Shown piece after piece: positions 1 to 10,405 of a stretch of DNA of 64,000 bases. Position 1 is the first letter of the stretch, and each line of letters starts with the position of its first letter. A model generated the notes under the pieces. That model did no database searches. It was not told the DNA's origin and was given only the letters and a program-made list of their open reading frames with translations. The DNA comes from Gonocerus acuteangulatus. Taxonomy: Eukaryota > Arthropoda > Insecta > Hemiptera > Coreidae. The DNA lies in the NCBI GenBank assembly GCA_946811695.1, contig OX328125.1:36069751-36133750 (forward strand), in the 5' to 3' direction. A program made the translations under genes and the position numbers.

Positions 1-431
1 TATTAGACATATTATTCTTCATAGGCTTTATTAGACAGGGAATTCTGATAAAATGTCGTGTTGTCGCAGCAAATTGTAATTACGATTTATCTAAGGTCAG
101 GTAACATTAGCGAGTCTACATTGTTAAGATCACCTACGGCGAGGGTAGACAATTGCTATGATTTAGTCTACATATGTATATTAATTCCTAAATGTAGAAA
201 ATAAACTTTACAACGGTTAGATACTATGAACGAATAGACAGTCGGTTCAGTCCCAAACAAACAGAGGGTTTACTAGAAATTTACCTGCTAGGAGTTAATC
301 CTCAAGAGAAGTAACCCTTGTAGGGTAATATAACCCAGGTATCTGCCGACACAAATACAAAGCCTTGCAAGAGTAGGTAGAGCAACTTTAAGATTTCGTT
401 CACTAAAATTTCTTAAACTGACCTAGATTCA
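1..431. other. No feature recognised
   Basis: AT-rich sequence without a convincing open frame. The first 40 bases resemble the repeat at 839-1035 (TTAGACATATTATTCTTC against TTAGGCATATTCTTC), so an older copy of that repeat may start here. Confidence 0.4.
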
Positions 432-462
432 GACATAAAATTATATTGTAAATATTGATAAA

Positions 463-740
463 GATTAATTAGTTGTCAACATATACATAAATTAGCAATC
501 AACAGTTTTCTTTGTACGACTATTATTAACGACTATTTAGTTATGAGACAATCCATAAATTAGCGATCAAAAGTTGCAGGTGATTCCGTATTAGATATTT
601 ATTAAATATTCATAAAGACTATTTGGTTGTAAACCGATTCATCAATAAGCAATCAATATTTTTAAACACTGGATATATACTAACCAATTATAACGACTGT
701 TTAGTTATGAACCGATTCATAAATTAGCGATTAAAAAACA
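463..740 (+). repeat. Degenerate AT-rich tandem repeat, four units
   Basis: Four diverged copies of a motif of the form GACTATTTAGTTATGA then CATAAATTAGCGATCAA begin near 463, 529, 614 and 694, spaced about 65-85 bp apart. The spacing is irregular and the copies are old. Confidence 0.5.
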
Positions 741-838
741 CAGGTTTATTGACTAAATATTGATAAAAGTATTTAAATAGAAGAAAAAAAGATTTCCTCA
801 AGACTTGCTCTTGTTCAATTTGTATTTACTCTATTGAC

Positions 839-1035
839 TTTATTAGGCATATTCTTCTATATAGGCTTCATTAGGCAGTGGTATCTACTCAATTTTGAGA
901 ACTTGTTCTTGATCCTTCTGTATCCACTAGATTGGCTTTATTTGGCATATTATTCTATATAGGCTTTATTAGGGAGTGGTATCTACTCAATTTTGAGAAC
1001 TTGTTCTTGATCCTTCTGTATCCACTAGATTGGCT
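839..1035 (+). repeat. 98-bp tandem duplication
   Basis: Two nearly identical consecutive copies of a unit that starts TTTATT(A/T)GGCATATT and ends CACTAGATTGGC. Only a few substitutions separate them, so the duplication is recent. The second copy abuts the SINE 3' end at 1033. Confidence 0.8.
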
Positions 1036-1097
1036 CGCTGGGAAAATTCCTCGCTGCAACCTGGATGTCGGAACTAATGACCTAGATGTAAATGCGC

Positions 1098-1139
<42 letters not shown>
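1033..1139 (+). mobile_element. SINE 3' half with poly(A) tail
   Basis: GCTCGCTGGGAAAATTCC followed by ACCTGGATGTCGG, AATGACCTAGATG and a pure A tract of about 38 matches, in order, the 3' half of the fuller SINE at 23146-23312. The tRNA-like head is missing, so this is a 5'-truncated copy. Confidence 0.75.
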
Positions 1140-1141
<2 letters not shown>

Positions 1142-1420
1142 ATATTGTATATATGTGTACATAATTTAACTAATTAAGAATATCCATACGTATTTGTTTT
1201 TATGTATTCTAAGTGAACTTGGGCACTGTGTGCGCCTCCTCGTGGCAGAATACGGGCAACTGATTGGTGGCTCTCGAGGCGGACCTGACATTCAGGTCTC
1301 CGGTTGGGGAGAAGGAATTGAGTAAGGTTTGATTGTTTTAATAGCCAAACCTTGTTCAGTTCTGTGGCAATCAGGCTAAGCACCTTAAATTCCAGGCAAG
1401 TTAGACGTAAAGAGATAATT

Positions 1421-1558
1421 TTAGCGCGGTTCCTCCCTCTCTCCATATGGAGGACCCTGCCCTCCAAATGGAGGCCTCATGACGCAATCCAGAAGTCCCG
1501 ACAAAAAAGTTTGCGTTTAAGAACCCCTGAGAGACCGAAAATAACGGTGTTTCAAATT

Positions 1559-1638
<80 letters not shown>

Positions 1639-2316
1639 GATCGCTCTCTGGACACCCTTAAAAAGTTCTGGGTACTTTGTATATTTTCCTTAATTTTATT
1701 TTTTTATTTTTTAAAATTATTTTCCTTATATCTCGAAAACGGTTTGAAATCTTCATAAGCGGATCCTTACCATTCGAAAGCTTACTAAATGCTAATAATT
1801 CTGAAGCAATTATCGATTCATCGGAGAAATGAGTGCTTAAAAAAATAGTTTTTGAATACCGTTTTTGGTTTGGGTACTTAGAATCATGGGATTCAGTTGA
1901 AACATTTTCTGCATGTTCTACTCTCATTAAAACTAATATGTTGAAATTTTTGTTACGTTTAATATTTTATGTATAATTTATTTGACAATAAAACTGGTTA
2001 AGTAAAATAACAAAAACAATTTATTGTTAGAAATATAGATTTCCAAGATTCATAGACCTTGCCACTAGCGGGTCCGTTTCTAGTGTAGCCGACCCTTCCA
2101 GGTAAGATTGTAAATCATGACCTTTCAAGACTTTACTACTCACAGGAATGGCACTAGTGACCTTAAGGGTTGACACGCCATTATAATAATTAATTAAAAA
2201 AAAAGACTGGTGGAACCAAAATAATAACTGCTTCTATTTTAATCTTTCAAAATTAGACGAGGGATATGAACGGAACCGCGCTAAGATGATGCAGTTCCTG
2301 CGAGACGGACTTTTTT
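1421..2316 (+). mobile_element. Family A element, copy 1 (Helentron/HINE-like, non-autonomous)
   Basis: Begins TTAGCGCGGTTCCTCCCTC and ends with the inverted GGAACCGCGCTAAGATGATG, then the tail GCAGTTCCTGCGAGACGGAC and T6. About 110 bp from the start, after GAGACCGAAAATAACGG, lies a (TA)n(TG)n tract at 1561-1637. The middle carries the family phrases CTCGAAAACGGTTTGAAATC and CATGGGATTCAGTTGAAAC. It encodes no protein. It is shorter than the 1.8-kb copy at 15622 because internal sequence is missing. Directly after its T-rich end the sequence continues with family B interior. Confidence 0.65.
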
Positions 2317-2546
2317 GTTATATCTCAACGAAACTCGGTATTCGTGGTGGTGGAATAATGAATTGTAAAAATAAACTAAATCAGTTCATTAGAAGGGGGG
2401 AGGGGTTTACTCCGGACTCGCATTACCAATTTGCCGTAATTTTAGTAATATTTCAATGAAACTCGATATTCTTAGTGGTAATCTACAGAGAAAAATGTGG
2501 TGTAAAAATGAACTAAATCGGTTCATTAGGAAGGGGGGGGGGTGTT
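2317..2546 (+). mobile_element. Family B interior fragment
   Basis: Two diverged subunits carrying AACGAAACTCGGTATTCG, AACTAAATC.GTTCATTAG, a G-rich run and TTTACTCCGGAC, all typical of the inside of the complete family B element at 32941. They lead into the minisatellite at 2547. Confidence 0.6.
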
Positions 2547-3420
2547 ATGTTTAATTACCTGTCGTAATTTCTGCTGTATTGTAACGAAACGCGATATACG
2601 TCGTGGGTATCTCATGAGAAAGAAGTGTTGTAAAAATGAACTAAATCGGTTCATTAGGAAGGGGGGGGGTGTTATGTTTAATTACCTGTCGTAATTTCTG
2701 CTGTATTGTAACGAAACGCGATATACGTCGTGGGTATCTCATGAGAAAGAAGTGTTGTAAAAATGAACTAAATCGGTTCATTAGGAAGGGGGGGGGGGTG
2801 TTATGTTTAATTACCTGTCGTAATTTCTGCTGTATTGTAACGAAACGCGATATACGTCGTGGGTATCTCATGAGAAAGAAGTGTTGTAAAAATGAACTAA
2901 ATCGGTTCATTAGGAAGGGGGGGGGGTGTTATGTTTAATTACCTGTCGTAATTTCTGCTGTATTGTAACGAAACGCGATATACGTCGTGGGTATCTCATG
3001 AGAAAGAAGTGTTGTAAAAATGAACTAAATCGGTTCATTAGGAAGGGGGGGGGGGTGTTATGTTTAATTACCTGTCGTAATTTCTGCTGTACTGTAACGA
3101 AACGCGATATACGTCGTGGGTATCTCATGAGAAAGAAGTGTTGTAAAAATGAACTAAATCGGTTCATTAGGAAGGGGGGGGGTTATGTTTAATTACCTGT
3201 CGTAATTTCTGCTGTACTGTAACGAAACGCGATATACGTCGTGGGTATCTCATGAGAAAGAAGTGTTGTAAAAATGAACTAAATCGGTTCATTAGGAAGG
3301 GGGGGGGGGGTGTTATGTTTAATTACCTGTCGTAATTTCTGCTGTATTGTAACGAAACGCGATATACGTCGTGGGTATCTCATGAGAAAGAAGTGTTGTA
3401 AAAATGAACTAAATCGGTCT
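2547..3420 (+). repeat. About 128-bp minisatellite, seven units, derived from family B
   Basis: Unit starts fall near 2547, 2674, 2803, 2931, 3060, 3185 and 3315. Each unit reads ATGTTTAATTACCTGTCG, CTGCTGTA(T/C)TGTAACG, ATACGTCGTGGGTATCTC, AGAAAGAAGTGTTGTAAAAA and GAACTAAATCGGTTCATTAG, then a G run. Length differences (125-130 bp) come mostly from the G run of 8-12 bases. Point differences are very few, so the array is recent or homogenised. Open frames across it are artefacts of the repeat. A single diverged unit sits at about 33735-33850 inside the complete family B element. Confidence 0.9.
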
Positions 3421-3689
3421 CATATTTTTTGGTAGTGAGTAACCTCGAAAAGCCCGTGTCCTGTTGAAAAGGGAGAAAAACCTTCTGTTTACTAAACTAA
3501 GCATGGTTATTTTTAGGAGCCAGCTCAGTATATGTATTTCTCAACTGGCCTAATCCCCAAGAGTTATCCTCCTCATAAGAAGATAATAATAACTGTATTA
3601 TTTGATGAAAATCCCTGGGCGTATATAGGAAATAATTGGGGGGGGGGACATTTCCGGGCTATGGAATACTAACAATCTAGAACTTGGAA

Positions 3690-3962
3690 TAGTTTTATCT
3701 AACTAAAACGCTATTAACTCCAAAATAAAATATTTTTTATGAATTAACTGTTATTATTTTTAAGGGTATTATGACCCATTTTAACTGATCAAATTAAAAT
3801 TTCGGGGGGGGGGGGGGGGGCTGCAGCCCCCCCCCTTATACGCGTATAAGGGGGGGGGGGGGCTGCAGCCCCCCCCCCTTATACGCGTATAAGCCCATGG
3901 AAAATCCTGACATTCCTCCATAGTAAAAAAATATCTGTTAATAGCGTTCTTTCAAGTTAGGT
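3690..3962. repeat. Imperfect inverted repeat around a G/C palindrome
   Basis: CTAAC...ACGCTATTAAC followed by an A/T run on the left is mirrored by GTTAATAGCGT...GTTAG on the right. The centre is the extreme G/C palindrome at 3804-3893. This looks like a small foldback element. Confidence 0.5.
3804..3893. repeat. Tandem self-complementary G/C palindrome
   Basis: G17, CTGCAG, C9, TTATACGCGTATAA, G13, CTGCAG, C10, TTATACGCGTATAAG. Both CTGCAG and ACGCGT centres recur after 42-43 bp. Each half can fold on itself and the G runs could form quadruplexes. Such a sequence is hard to sequence, so an assembly artefact is possible. Confidence 0.8.
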
Positions 3963-4203
3963 ATTAACTAATAATGTTAATTTGAAACAGTTTAATATGA
4001 TCAATTAGGCAGATTTGATAAATGAAATTTATTGGATATGTATAAAGAACAAACAGACATACAGACAAACAGACAGACACGAGATTTTTATATATATAGA
4101 TTTATTTATTTATTATGTTTTAATTCATCAATTACTTTCCTGTATAGGCAATGATGATGATTTTTCATTGTCAATTACTATAGATTTAGACTTTAGAATA
4201 TTG

Positions 4204-4298
4204 TTCGGAGGGTGTTTCCTTCCTCTGTCCATAGGGACGAAACTTGCATATGAGGTTCACGTTTCAGAACCCATAGATCATTAAAATAACGATGGTTG

Positions 4299-4374
<76 letters not shown>

Positions 4375-4638
4375 ATTTGTCTGTTCGCTCTCCGACCTTA
4401 ATAATGGTCCGATTATGATGAAATTTAATACAAAAAATACTTTGTGTGTGGAGGCACGGTGGCCGTGAGAGCTAAGGCGTATGCACTCCGTGCCTACGGT
4501 CGTGGGTTCGATTCCCACGAGGGGTGGTGTCTTATCTTCCGTAAAAAGAAAGGAGCACCAGAGGGCTGACTAGAAAAAAAATGAACAAGAACAATTCGAA
4601 AGCTAAGATGGCGCAATTCCTGCGAGTCGGACTTTTTT
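4204..4638 (+). mobile_element. Family A element, copy 2, truncated and interrupted by a SINE
   Basis: The family A head is diverged but readable: a CCTTCCTC run, CCATAGGGACG, GTTTCAGAACCC, AAAATAACGATGG, (TA)n(TG)n at 4303-4373, TTTGTCTGTTCGCTCTC. The interior after GATGAAATTTAATAC is replaced by a SINE. The tail AGCTAAGATGGCGCAATTCC, TGCGAGTCGGAC and T6 is intact. Confidence 0.6.
4444..4576 (+). mobile_element. tRNA-derived SINE (type 2)
   Basis: GGCACGGTGGCCGTGAGAGC, then a box-B sequence GGGTTCGATTCCCACGAGG followed by TCTTATCTTCCGTAAAAAG, GCACCAGAGGGCTGACTAG and A-rich sequence. The box B matches the tRNA consensus, but no acceptor stem closes, so it is not a tRNA gene. A related copy with the same 3' body is at 37866-38020. 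Confidence 0.65.
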
Positions 4639-5199
4639 ATAAACATTTTATTTCTTAATGATTGTATAACATAATTATTCTAAACAGGTTAACTTAGTAA
4701 TAATGTTGTACGTCTAAAATAAACTAACAGTATTCCAACCGGAATAGCACCGATTTCTCCCAGCGAGAGTGCTCAATCAAAAATTGCATAAGAACCGTAT
4801 TTGTAGGAAATTTAATAAGTTAGCTCCTTATTTTTTCGCCCAAAAACAACATGTTCCGGTGGACACATTCTGCTGACTAACGAACTTTTTTGAGGAAGGT
4901 AGAAAGATAGAATAGGATTAGAATAACCTTCAATACTTTACATGTAGATCAATAATTGACAGTACGCTATTCATTAAACAAGACAATTATAGCATGCAAC
5001 CTTCCTATTAGCCTTAACCTTCCGTTTCTCAATATATTATCTTCCAATTTTAAAAAAGTTTTTTTATTGATTTGCCCATATTTTAAAAGATATAAAAGTG
5101 ATGTACACGGTGTTTAACAGTGTTAGTAATTTATGCTGGGTAACAAATTGTAACATAATTTCCGTTGAGGCGTAACCATAATTTTTACAAATTAAAAGT
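4639..5199. other. No feature recognised
   Basis: AT-rich sequence. One short stretch (CAACATGTTCCGGTGGACAC near 4848, with CTGCTGACTAACGAAC) resembles the interior of family A, so an old fragment may be present. Confidence 0.35.
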
Positions 5200-5443
5200 T
5201 ATAGCTCGTTCAGAGAGATGGAATAGTTCTAATCCCGCATGCGCGAAATTCTGAGGGAAATATTCCAACGGTTCTGCTTTTTGAATTTCCATTACAATGA
5301 ACAACAAAAAAGTTCAAGTTTTCCAAACTTTAAACTCAATAAGAACTGTTTATGCCTCATTGAGGACCAGGGGAGGCTTTGAGAGATCAGGCAAGGGATA
5401 ATAGTGTTTAATATTTATCAATACTTAACCAAAGCAAAGATAC

Positions 5444-5474
<31 letters not shown>

Positions 5475-5850
5475 AAAAAACAATTTACGCTATAGATTGT
5501 TCAAATAGATGGTTCAGTTGGAGGGAAAAGGGCGTGGTCTATATTCCCCGTGCAAGAAATTGGCGGTAAAAAGTCTATCTGTTGTTATAACCTTATTTCT
5601 GAGAGGTTTAAAACGTTTTTAGCCTTAGCTTTGGCTAAATATTGACAAATATTAGACACTATTTTCTTTGTCTGACCTCTCAAAGCCTTATCTAGTCTTA
5701 AACGAGACATAATCGGTTTTTATAATGCTTCAAGTATCGCGATGTTCCTTGAAATGGGAGTTGGCTAACGGTTGAACCGTCGGGAATATTTCCCTCAAAA
5801 TGTCGGGCATGCGGACTTGAACTTTTCCGTCTATCTGAACAGGCTATAAT
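5200..5850. mobile_element. Family D foldback element, copy 1
   Basis: Long inverted repeat. The left arm has ATAGCTCGTTCAGAGAGATG, CCCGCATGCGCGAAATTC and GAGGGAAATATTCC; the right arm carries the mirror forms GGAATATTTCCCTC, GGGCATGCGGACTTGAAC and CTGAACAGGCTATAA. A second inner inverted pair is GAGGCTTTGAGAGATCAG with AATATTTATCAATAC on the left and GTCTGACCTCTCAAAGCC on the right. A poly(A) tract at 5441-5480 lies inside. No coding capacity. Confidence 0.7.
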
Positions 5851-6314
5851 AGGTTTAACAATACAATATACGGCTGATAAAGACGACCTTTGCCTACTGG
5901 CACAGGGTGATTGACGGCTACATGTAAAACTGGGTTTCATTAAACAATTTGTTAAAGCATTGCCAACTGAAGGAGGCTCTTTCAAGTATCTCATATCGGC
6001 ATGTCCTGGTCTGTCGAAAAATAAAGGTTAATATAGTTGTGTCTGTGTTTGAAGGTCCAAAGATTCGGCAGTTCATTAAATATGAACATTTTATGTGAAG
6101 CATGACAGAAATTCGAAAGAATGCTTGGTTGGAATTCAAAAACATTGTCAAAGACTTTCTTGGAGCAGATAATTACACCGTGTGACACATAATTAACCAT
6201 AGCGGCGCTTGCTTAAATCAAAACAATTTACAAGAGCATATAACTGCAAGATAATCCAAGCTAATGTTTAATTAATAGAGTTCCATGGTTTTCGAAGAGG
6301 TTTTTTATTGTATC
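5851..6314. other. No feature recognised
   Basis: Open frames of 70-98 codons on the minus strand have no recognisable composition or splice context. Nothing else is supported. Confidence 0.35.
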
Positions 6315-6318
6315 TTAA

Positions 6319-7222
6319 CCCTGGAATCACAACATCCCCCCTGTAACAAATCTCACAACGTGGGGTCATATATGACCCCATCTAGTCTTTCGTAATTCTT
6401 TTACAAATGTGGTGTTAGGTTTCTGAAATGCTATTTTAAGATGACTGCCATGTATAATATAACAATTTATAACCAAATAATGGGGGATTGGGAAATCAAA
6501 CATAAAAATACCACAAATTTAGACATAAGATTATTTGAATATTTGTCCTCTGAATATCAACATTAAATATAACGTTTTCTCCTATAATATTTTGTCTTTA
6601 TGACTGCAAGAATAAAAAAATACTATGATATGTAAAATTGGTTTAAAAAGGAAAAAATATAGTGACTTGAATGTATGAACATTATAATGATCAAAAAAAT
6701 AAAAATATTGTTATTCATTTATACCCTTTTCACATATACATTGTCTGTGTTCAGTACACAGACTCTTACTACACTTTGCACAATGTGTTTCAGCTTTCCT
6801 GTCTGTTTTACGATCAAAAACACCACATCGTATATATGGCCATCCTCTTTTTCACTCGTATTACATACTTCACCAATTTCACTGTCGAAAACGTCTCCAA
6901 ACGCTCTGTTTATCTCTTCTACAAATGTGCCAAAGCAACTCATTGTGAATTTCATCTTCAGTAAAAATAATATATTGTTAGACATACTACATTCGATAAA
7001 TAAATATATTACATAAACCACAACGTGGGGTCGCCCTTGACCCGAAGGCTTTATATACGTTCACAGGCATAAGAATGAGAAAAGCCTGACCCTCTATTAT
7101 GATCACCTTGTCAGGACAGGAAGGTACAGGATCGGACATGTTTAATAGCTGGAATCTGTAGGAAACAACAAATATTTTCAGAACTCCGGGGTCACGGGTG
7201 ACCCCACGTTGTAATTCCAGGG
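6319..7222. mobile_element. Non-autonomous piggyBac-like element
   Basis: Flanked by TTAA at 6315-6318 and 7223-7226. Termini are CCCTGGAATCACAAC and its mirror GTTGTAATTCCAGGG. TTAA target sites and CCC ends are piggyBac hallmarks. Just inside each end lie copies of CAACGTGGGGTC followed by a short palindrome (ATATATGACCC, CGGGTGACCC), and a third copy is at 7022. Open frames of about 100 codons inside (for example minus strand 6719-7021) have no recognisable DDD transposase motifs, so the 904-bp element should depend on a transposase elsewhere. Confidence 0.75.
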
Positions 7223-7254
7223 TTAATTAAATTGACACAAATTCATCAGAAACC

Positions 7255-7668
7255 AACATTCTTTGATCAGGAAGGCTTTGAGAGGTCTGACAATGAAGAT
7301 AGTGTTTAATATTTATTAATACTTACTTTGTTAGCCAAAGGTAAGGCTAAAAATGTTTTAAGCCTCCTAGTGATAAGGTTATAACAGAGAATTTTTACGG
7401 TCAATTTCTTGCAATGGGAATATAGGCCACGCCCTTTTCCCTCTAACTAAACAATTAATTCGAACAACGGTAAACGTTTAAATGGTTTTCAGCCTTAGCT
7501 TAAGCTAAGTATTGATAAATATTTAACACTATCTCCCCTGGCCTCTCAAAGCCTTCCCTGGTCCTAAACGAGACCAGGAGTGTCACGTAGAATAGGAATA
7601 TTTCCCTTCAAATTTTCGCATGAGGAATTGAACTTTTCCATCTAAATGAAGGGGTTATACATATTTGA
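7255..7668. mobile_element. Family D foldback element, copy 2
   Basis: GGAAGGCTTTGAGAGGTCTG with GTGTTTAATATTTATTAATAC is mirrored at 7486-7565 by GTATTGATAAATATTTAAC and GCCTCTCAAAGCCTTCC. The distal arm GGAATATTTCCC..GAACTTTTCC is present on the right only, so the left end is truncated, ending close to the piggyBac-like element. Confidence 0.7.
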
Positions 7669-7693
7669 CCAAGCTCGAACCATCCCCACCTTA

Positions 7694-8108
7694 GGGTGGG
7701 TTTACACTTGCTAGTTATTGCAGGAAATTTATATCAGACAGAAATTGCGACTAGTGTAAACCATGAGCAATTTATGTCTGAGATATATATTTCAATCACG
7801 AACTATAAGTGTCGACACTTCTATACCACCAGGTGTAAACACAGATTTTTACGAGGAGAATTTAATTTCAGAGATAAATATCTTGGCTACTAGCTGTATT
7901 GTCTACACTTCTATACCAACAGATGTAAACACTGCTTATTTGTGCTTTTGGTGAATTTATCGCAAATTAGAACAAATCCAGAACTGTCCTATACATATCC
8001 ATGACATAAATGTCTAGCTATTTCTGTCCGTATATAAACCTTCAAGAGAATAACTATCCGACACCTGACATATATTTCCTGCGAGAAGTGTCAGATGTAA
8101 ACGCACCC
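7694..8108. mobile_element. MITE with TA target duplication, PIF/Harbinger-like
   Basis: Termini GGGTGGGTTTACAC and GTAAACGCACCC (mirror GGGTGCGTTTAC), flanked by TA at 7692-7693 and 8109-8110. Inside, ACACTTCTATACCA followed by CAG(G/A)TGTAAACAC occurs twice, near 7817 and 7908. GGG-starting termini with short TA-type duplications suit PIF/Harbinger; assignment is by ends only. Confidence 0.6.
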
Positions 8109-8612
8109 TAAAAAATTAACTAAAATCCTCATCTTCAAACCCCCTCTCCAGATTCATTACACACCATCGCAACATATTTCACATTTATAACAGTACATTT
8201 GTGATGCGACAAATATGAGAAATATCACGGAAGGAAATTTCTAAGCCGAGCTGGCGGATGCAATGATTAACGATGTGGTTGTTAGAATCGGATATAGAGT
8301 TCTGCATCAAGAATAGATTTCCTTGCAATATTCACGGAAATACCCACAACATTACTCTAGAGCCTTCAAGGTTATCAGCGACTGCTACATCTTCAAGGAA
8401 ATACGGTAATTACACATAATGGACGGTTAAACAAATCCTTAAAGTGAAGATAAACAATGTGGTAGATGGATTCTGAGAGGAAAGAAAAATTAATATTCTC
8501 ATTTCTTAAGAAAGGAGTGCGTTATCATAGCGCACTTCCATAAACTTTGTCAATTGGAACGATTGAAAAAAAATAAAAATTAAAAAAAATAAGTTAATAT
8601 GCATTTCATTTT

Positions 8613-9349
8613 GGGTCTTTTGGCGAAGACTACATCCAGTTACTTTGAAGTATCTGTCGTGATATACAGTGATTTAGGTACTTACGGATTAGCTTACAGG
8701 TTCTTTGCAAGTTATCTAAGGTTAGGAACCATATTATATAAATATAGTAATGAAAAGCTAACATAGTAATGAAAAGTAATTGAAATCACTGCAATCACTA
8801 AAAAAACTAACTTTTTTTGACTACTATATTTATATAATATGGTTTCTAACTAACCCTTAGATAACTAGTATTTGTAAGTAATACTTTTAGGCTTGTAAAG
8901 CATAAATTAAAGTAAGCAGAATATATTTAAGGCAGCAATATTTATTGATAAAAAGGTTAATATTATAAAAATCAATGGTAATTGTGAGGTTTAGAGGTCC
9001 CCTCGCCGATTTTTTTGTCCGGTGGTTCTACAACGTATTTATATTTTATATTTATTTCGCGTGATGGGCATACGAGCTATGCGTTTCCGCTCTCTTCGCT
9101 CGTTCAAACAAGATATCAAAACTCTAGTCAATCCAACTTGCTAAAATTAATAGAATTCTATTAATTTTTGCGAGTTGGATTGACTAGAGTTATGAACCAC
9201 CAGTAACAGCCAATAGAATTGCCCATCGGAAAAGGCCAATAGAAATGCTAATGAGTTATGCGCATGCGCTAAATCACTGTTACAATCCCTACGGATACTT
9301 CAAGAGTAACTGGAGAAGTAATAGGATTTGGTCTTCGCAAAAATACCCC
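8613..9349. mobile_element. Palindrome-rich MITE, superfamily unknown
   Basis: Terminal inverted repeats of about 75 bp: left GGGTCTTTTGGCGAAGAC, GAAGTATCTGTCG and ACAGTGATTTAGG; right CTAAATCACTGTTAC, CGGATACTTCAAG and GTCTTCGCAAAAATACCC. Two further inverted pairs are nested inside: 8712-8749 with 8822-8864, and a strong palindrome at 9120-9191 centred on GAATTC. I could not see a clear target duplication. Confidence 0.7.
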
Positions 9350-9419
9350 TACTTGGATTTCGCAAGCGTATTCGACATAAAATATAAGAAAATATAGTAA
9401 ATTCTTATACATGCAAATT

Positions 9420-9720
9420 TTTCGTTTTATTCACACGGAGACAGTTTTAGATATCGCCGCGAATTTCCCCAAAAAACAGTGTTCCAGTGGGCGGATATTG
9501 CTGGTTAACGAAAATGATCTTTCCTTTTAGATAAAATAATTTTGTACCAAATCCCATGGAAATCGGACGACTTTTGAAGCGGCTTGAGCGCGAACAGACA
9601 AATGAATAAACATATATACATCTACATGTTATCGAACGTGGACTTTTCTAGCCGACACATCCGGTATAAGCCACCACCGAGCTTCCTCCCTAGAGAGGGT
9701 GGGGAAAACCGCGTTAGGCT
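9420..9720 (-). mobile_element. Family A fragment (5' part), copy 6
   Basis: Read on the minus strand the order is AGCCTAACGCGGTTTTCC, a CCTCTCTAGGGAGGAAG inverted motif, then CGAACAGACAA in mirror, ATCGGACGAC and TTAACCAGCAA in mirror. That is the family A 5' order with substantial divergence and without a long (TA)n tract. Confidence 0.5.
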
Positions 9721-10285
9721 AGTGTTAAGGACAATGATGGAGTTGCCATAAATAAAAATGTTATTTTTAGATATACAAATCCAGACAATGGAATTGGACA
9801 TTGCTGTGGAAACGTAGCACGTTTGCCCTTGGAATGGCCCAGAATCACTATAATTCTAGTGGGTCAGTAGGAAACGGCAGCAAATAACAACACTAAAGAG
9901 CCTTTTGTCCGGCCTTTAGTTTTAGATTGGCCCAATGTTCTAAAGGGAAATACAAGGTTAGCGAGTGGTTTCCGTCCTGCCTAACGCACCTTGGCTTCCT
10001 CAGATAATGAGGGGAGAAGGTTCGGTCCTGTGGCTGTAGGAGCCTTGGAGTTATGATCACTCTAGACAGGCAGGCTCCATCTTCAAGGTCTACACGATTC
10101 GCTTAAACAGTGCTTCTATATCCATGGTGGGCTTCTCAAGACGTGCATCAGGATGTGAGCAAGGCCATTCAACCGCAAAACTGCATTGGTTCACAGTGCT
10201 GCGAGGTTTCAGAGAATATGCTCCATCTTCATTATCTTCTCTATCGCTCTCTTATCTCTTTTCCCCCGTAAATATCTATGACAGG
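9721..10285. other. No feature recognised
   Basis: Mixed-composition sequence; no coding pattern or repeat could be assigned. Confidence 0.35.
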
Positions 10286-10405
10286 GAATTCCTTCAGTGG
10301 CCCATGGATGACAGAACTCAACCCACTGCATGTGGGAGTCGAACCCTCGTCTCCCGGATGAGAATCCATAGCGTTAGTCACTGAACCACCAAAGCCTCCC
10401 TCTCA
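10286..10405 (-). mobile_element. tRNA-derived SINE (type 1), head region
   Basis: On the minus strand: GGTGGTTCAGTGACTAACGC, ATGGATTCTCATCCGGGAG, then box B GGGTTCGACTCCCACATGC. The body continues with TCTGTCATCCATGGGCCAC. It matches the copy at 59940-60130 in order and spacing. Confidence 0.65.

Noticed and set aside
2641..3192. Frames of 85-89 codons on both strands
   Set aside because: Products of the 128-bp minisatellite.
2547..3420. CRISPR-like regular repeats
   Set aside because: Repeats are contiguous without unique spacers, and the context is a eukaryotic mobile element.
3804..3893. Telomere-like G tract
   Set aside because: No short telomeric unit; the structure is a G/C palindrome, and sequence continues normally on both sides.
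6719..7021. 100-codon minus frame in the piggyBac-like element
   Set aside because: No transposase motifs or Cys-rich C-terminal domain; other frames of similar size overlap it.
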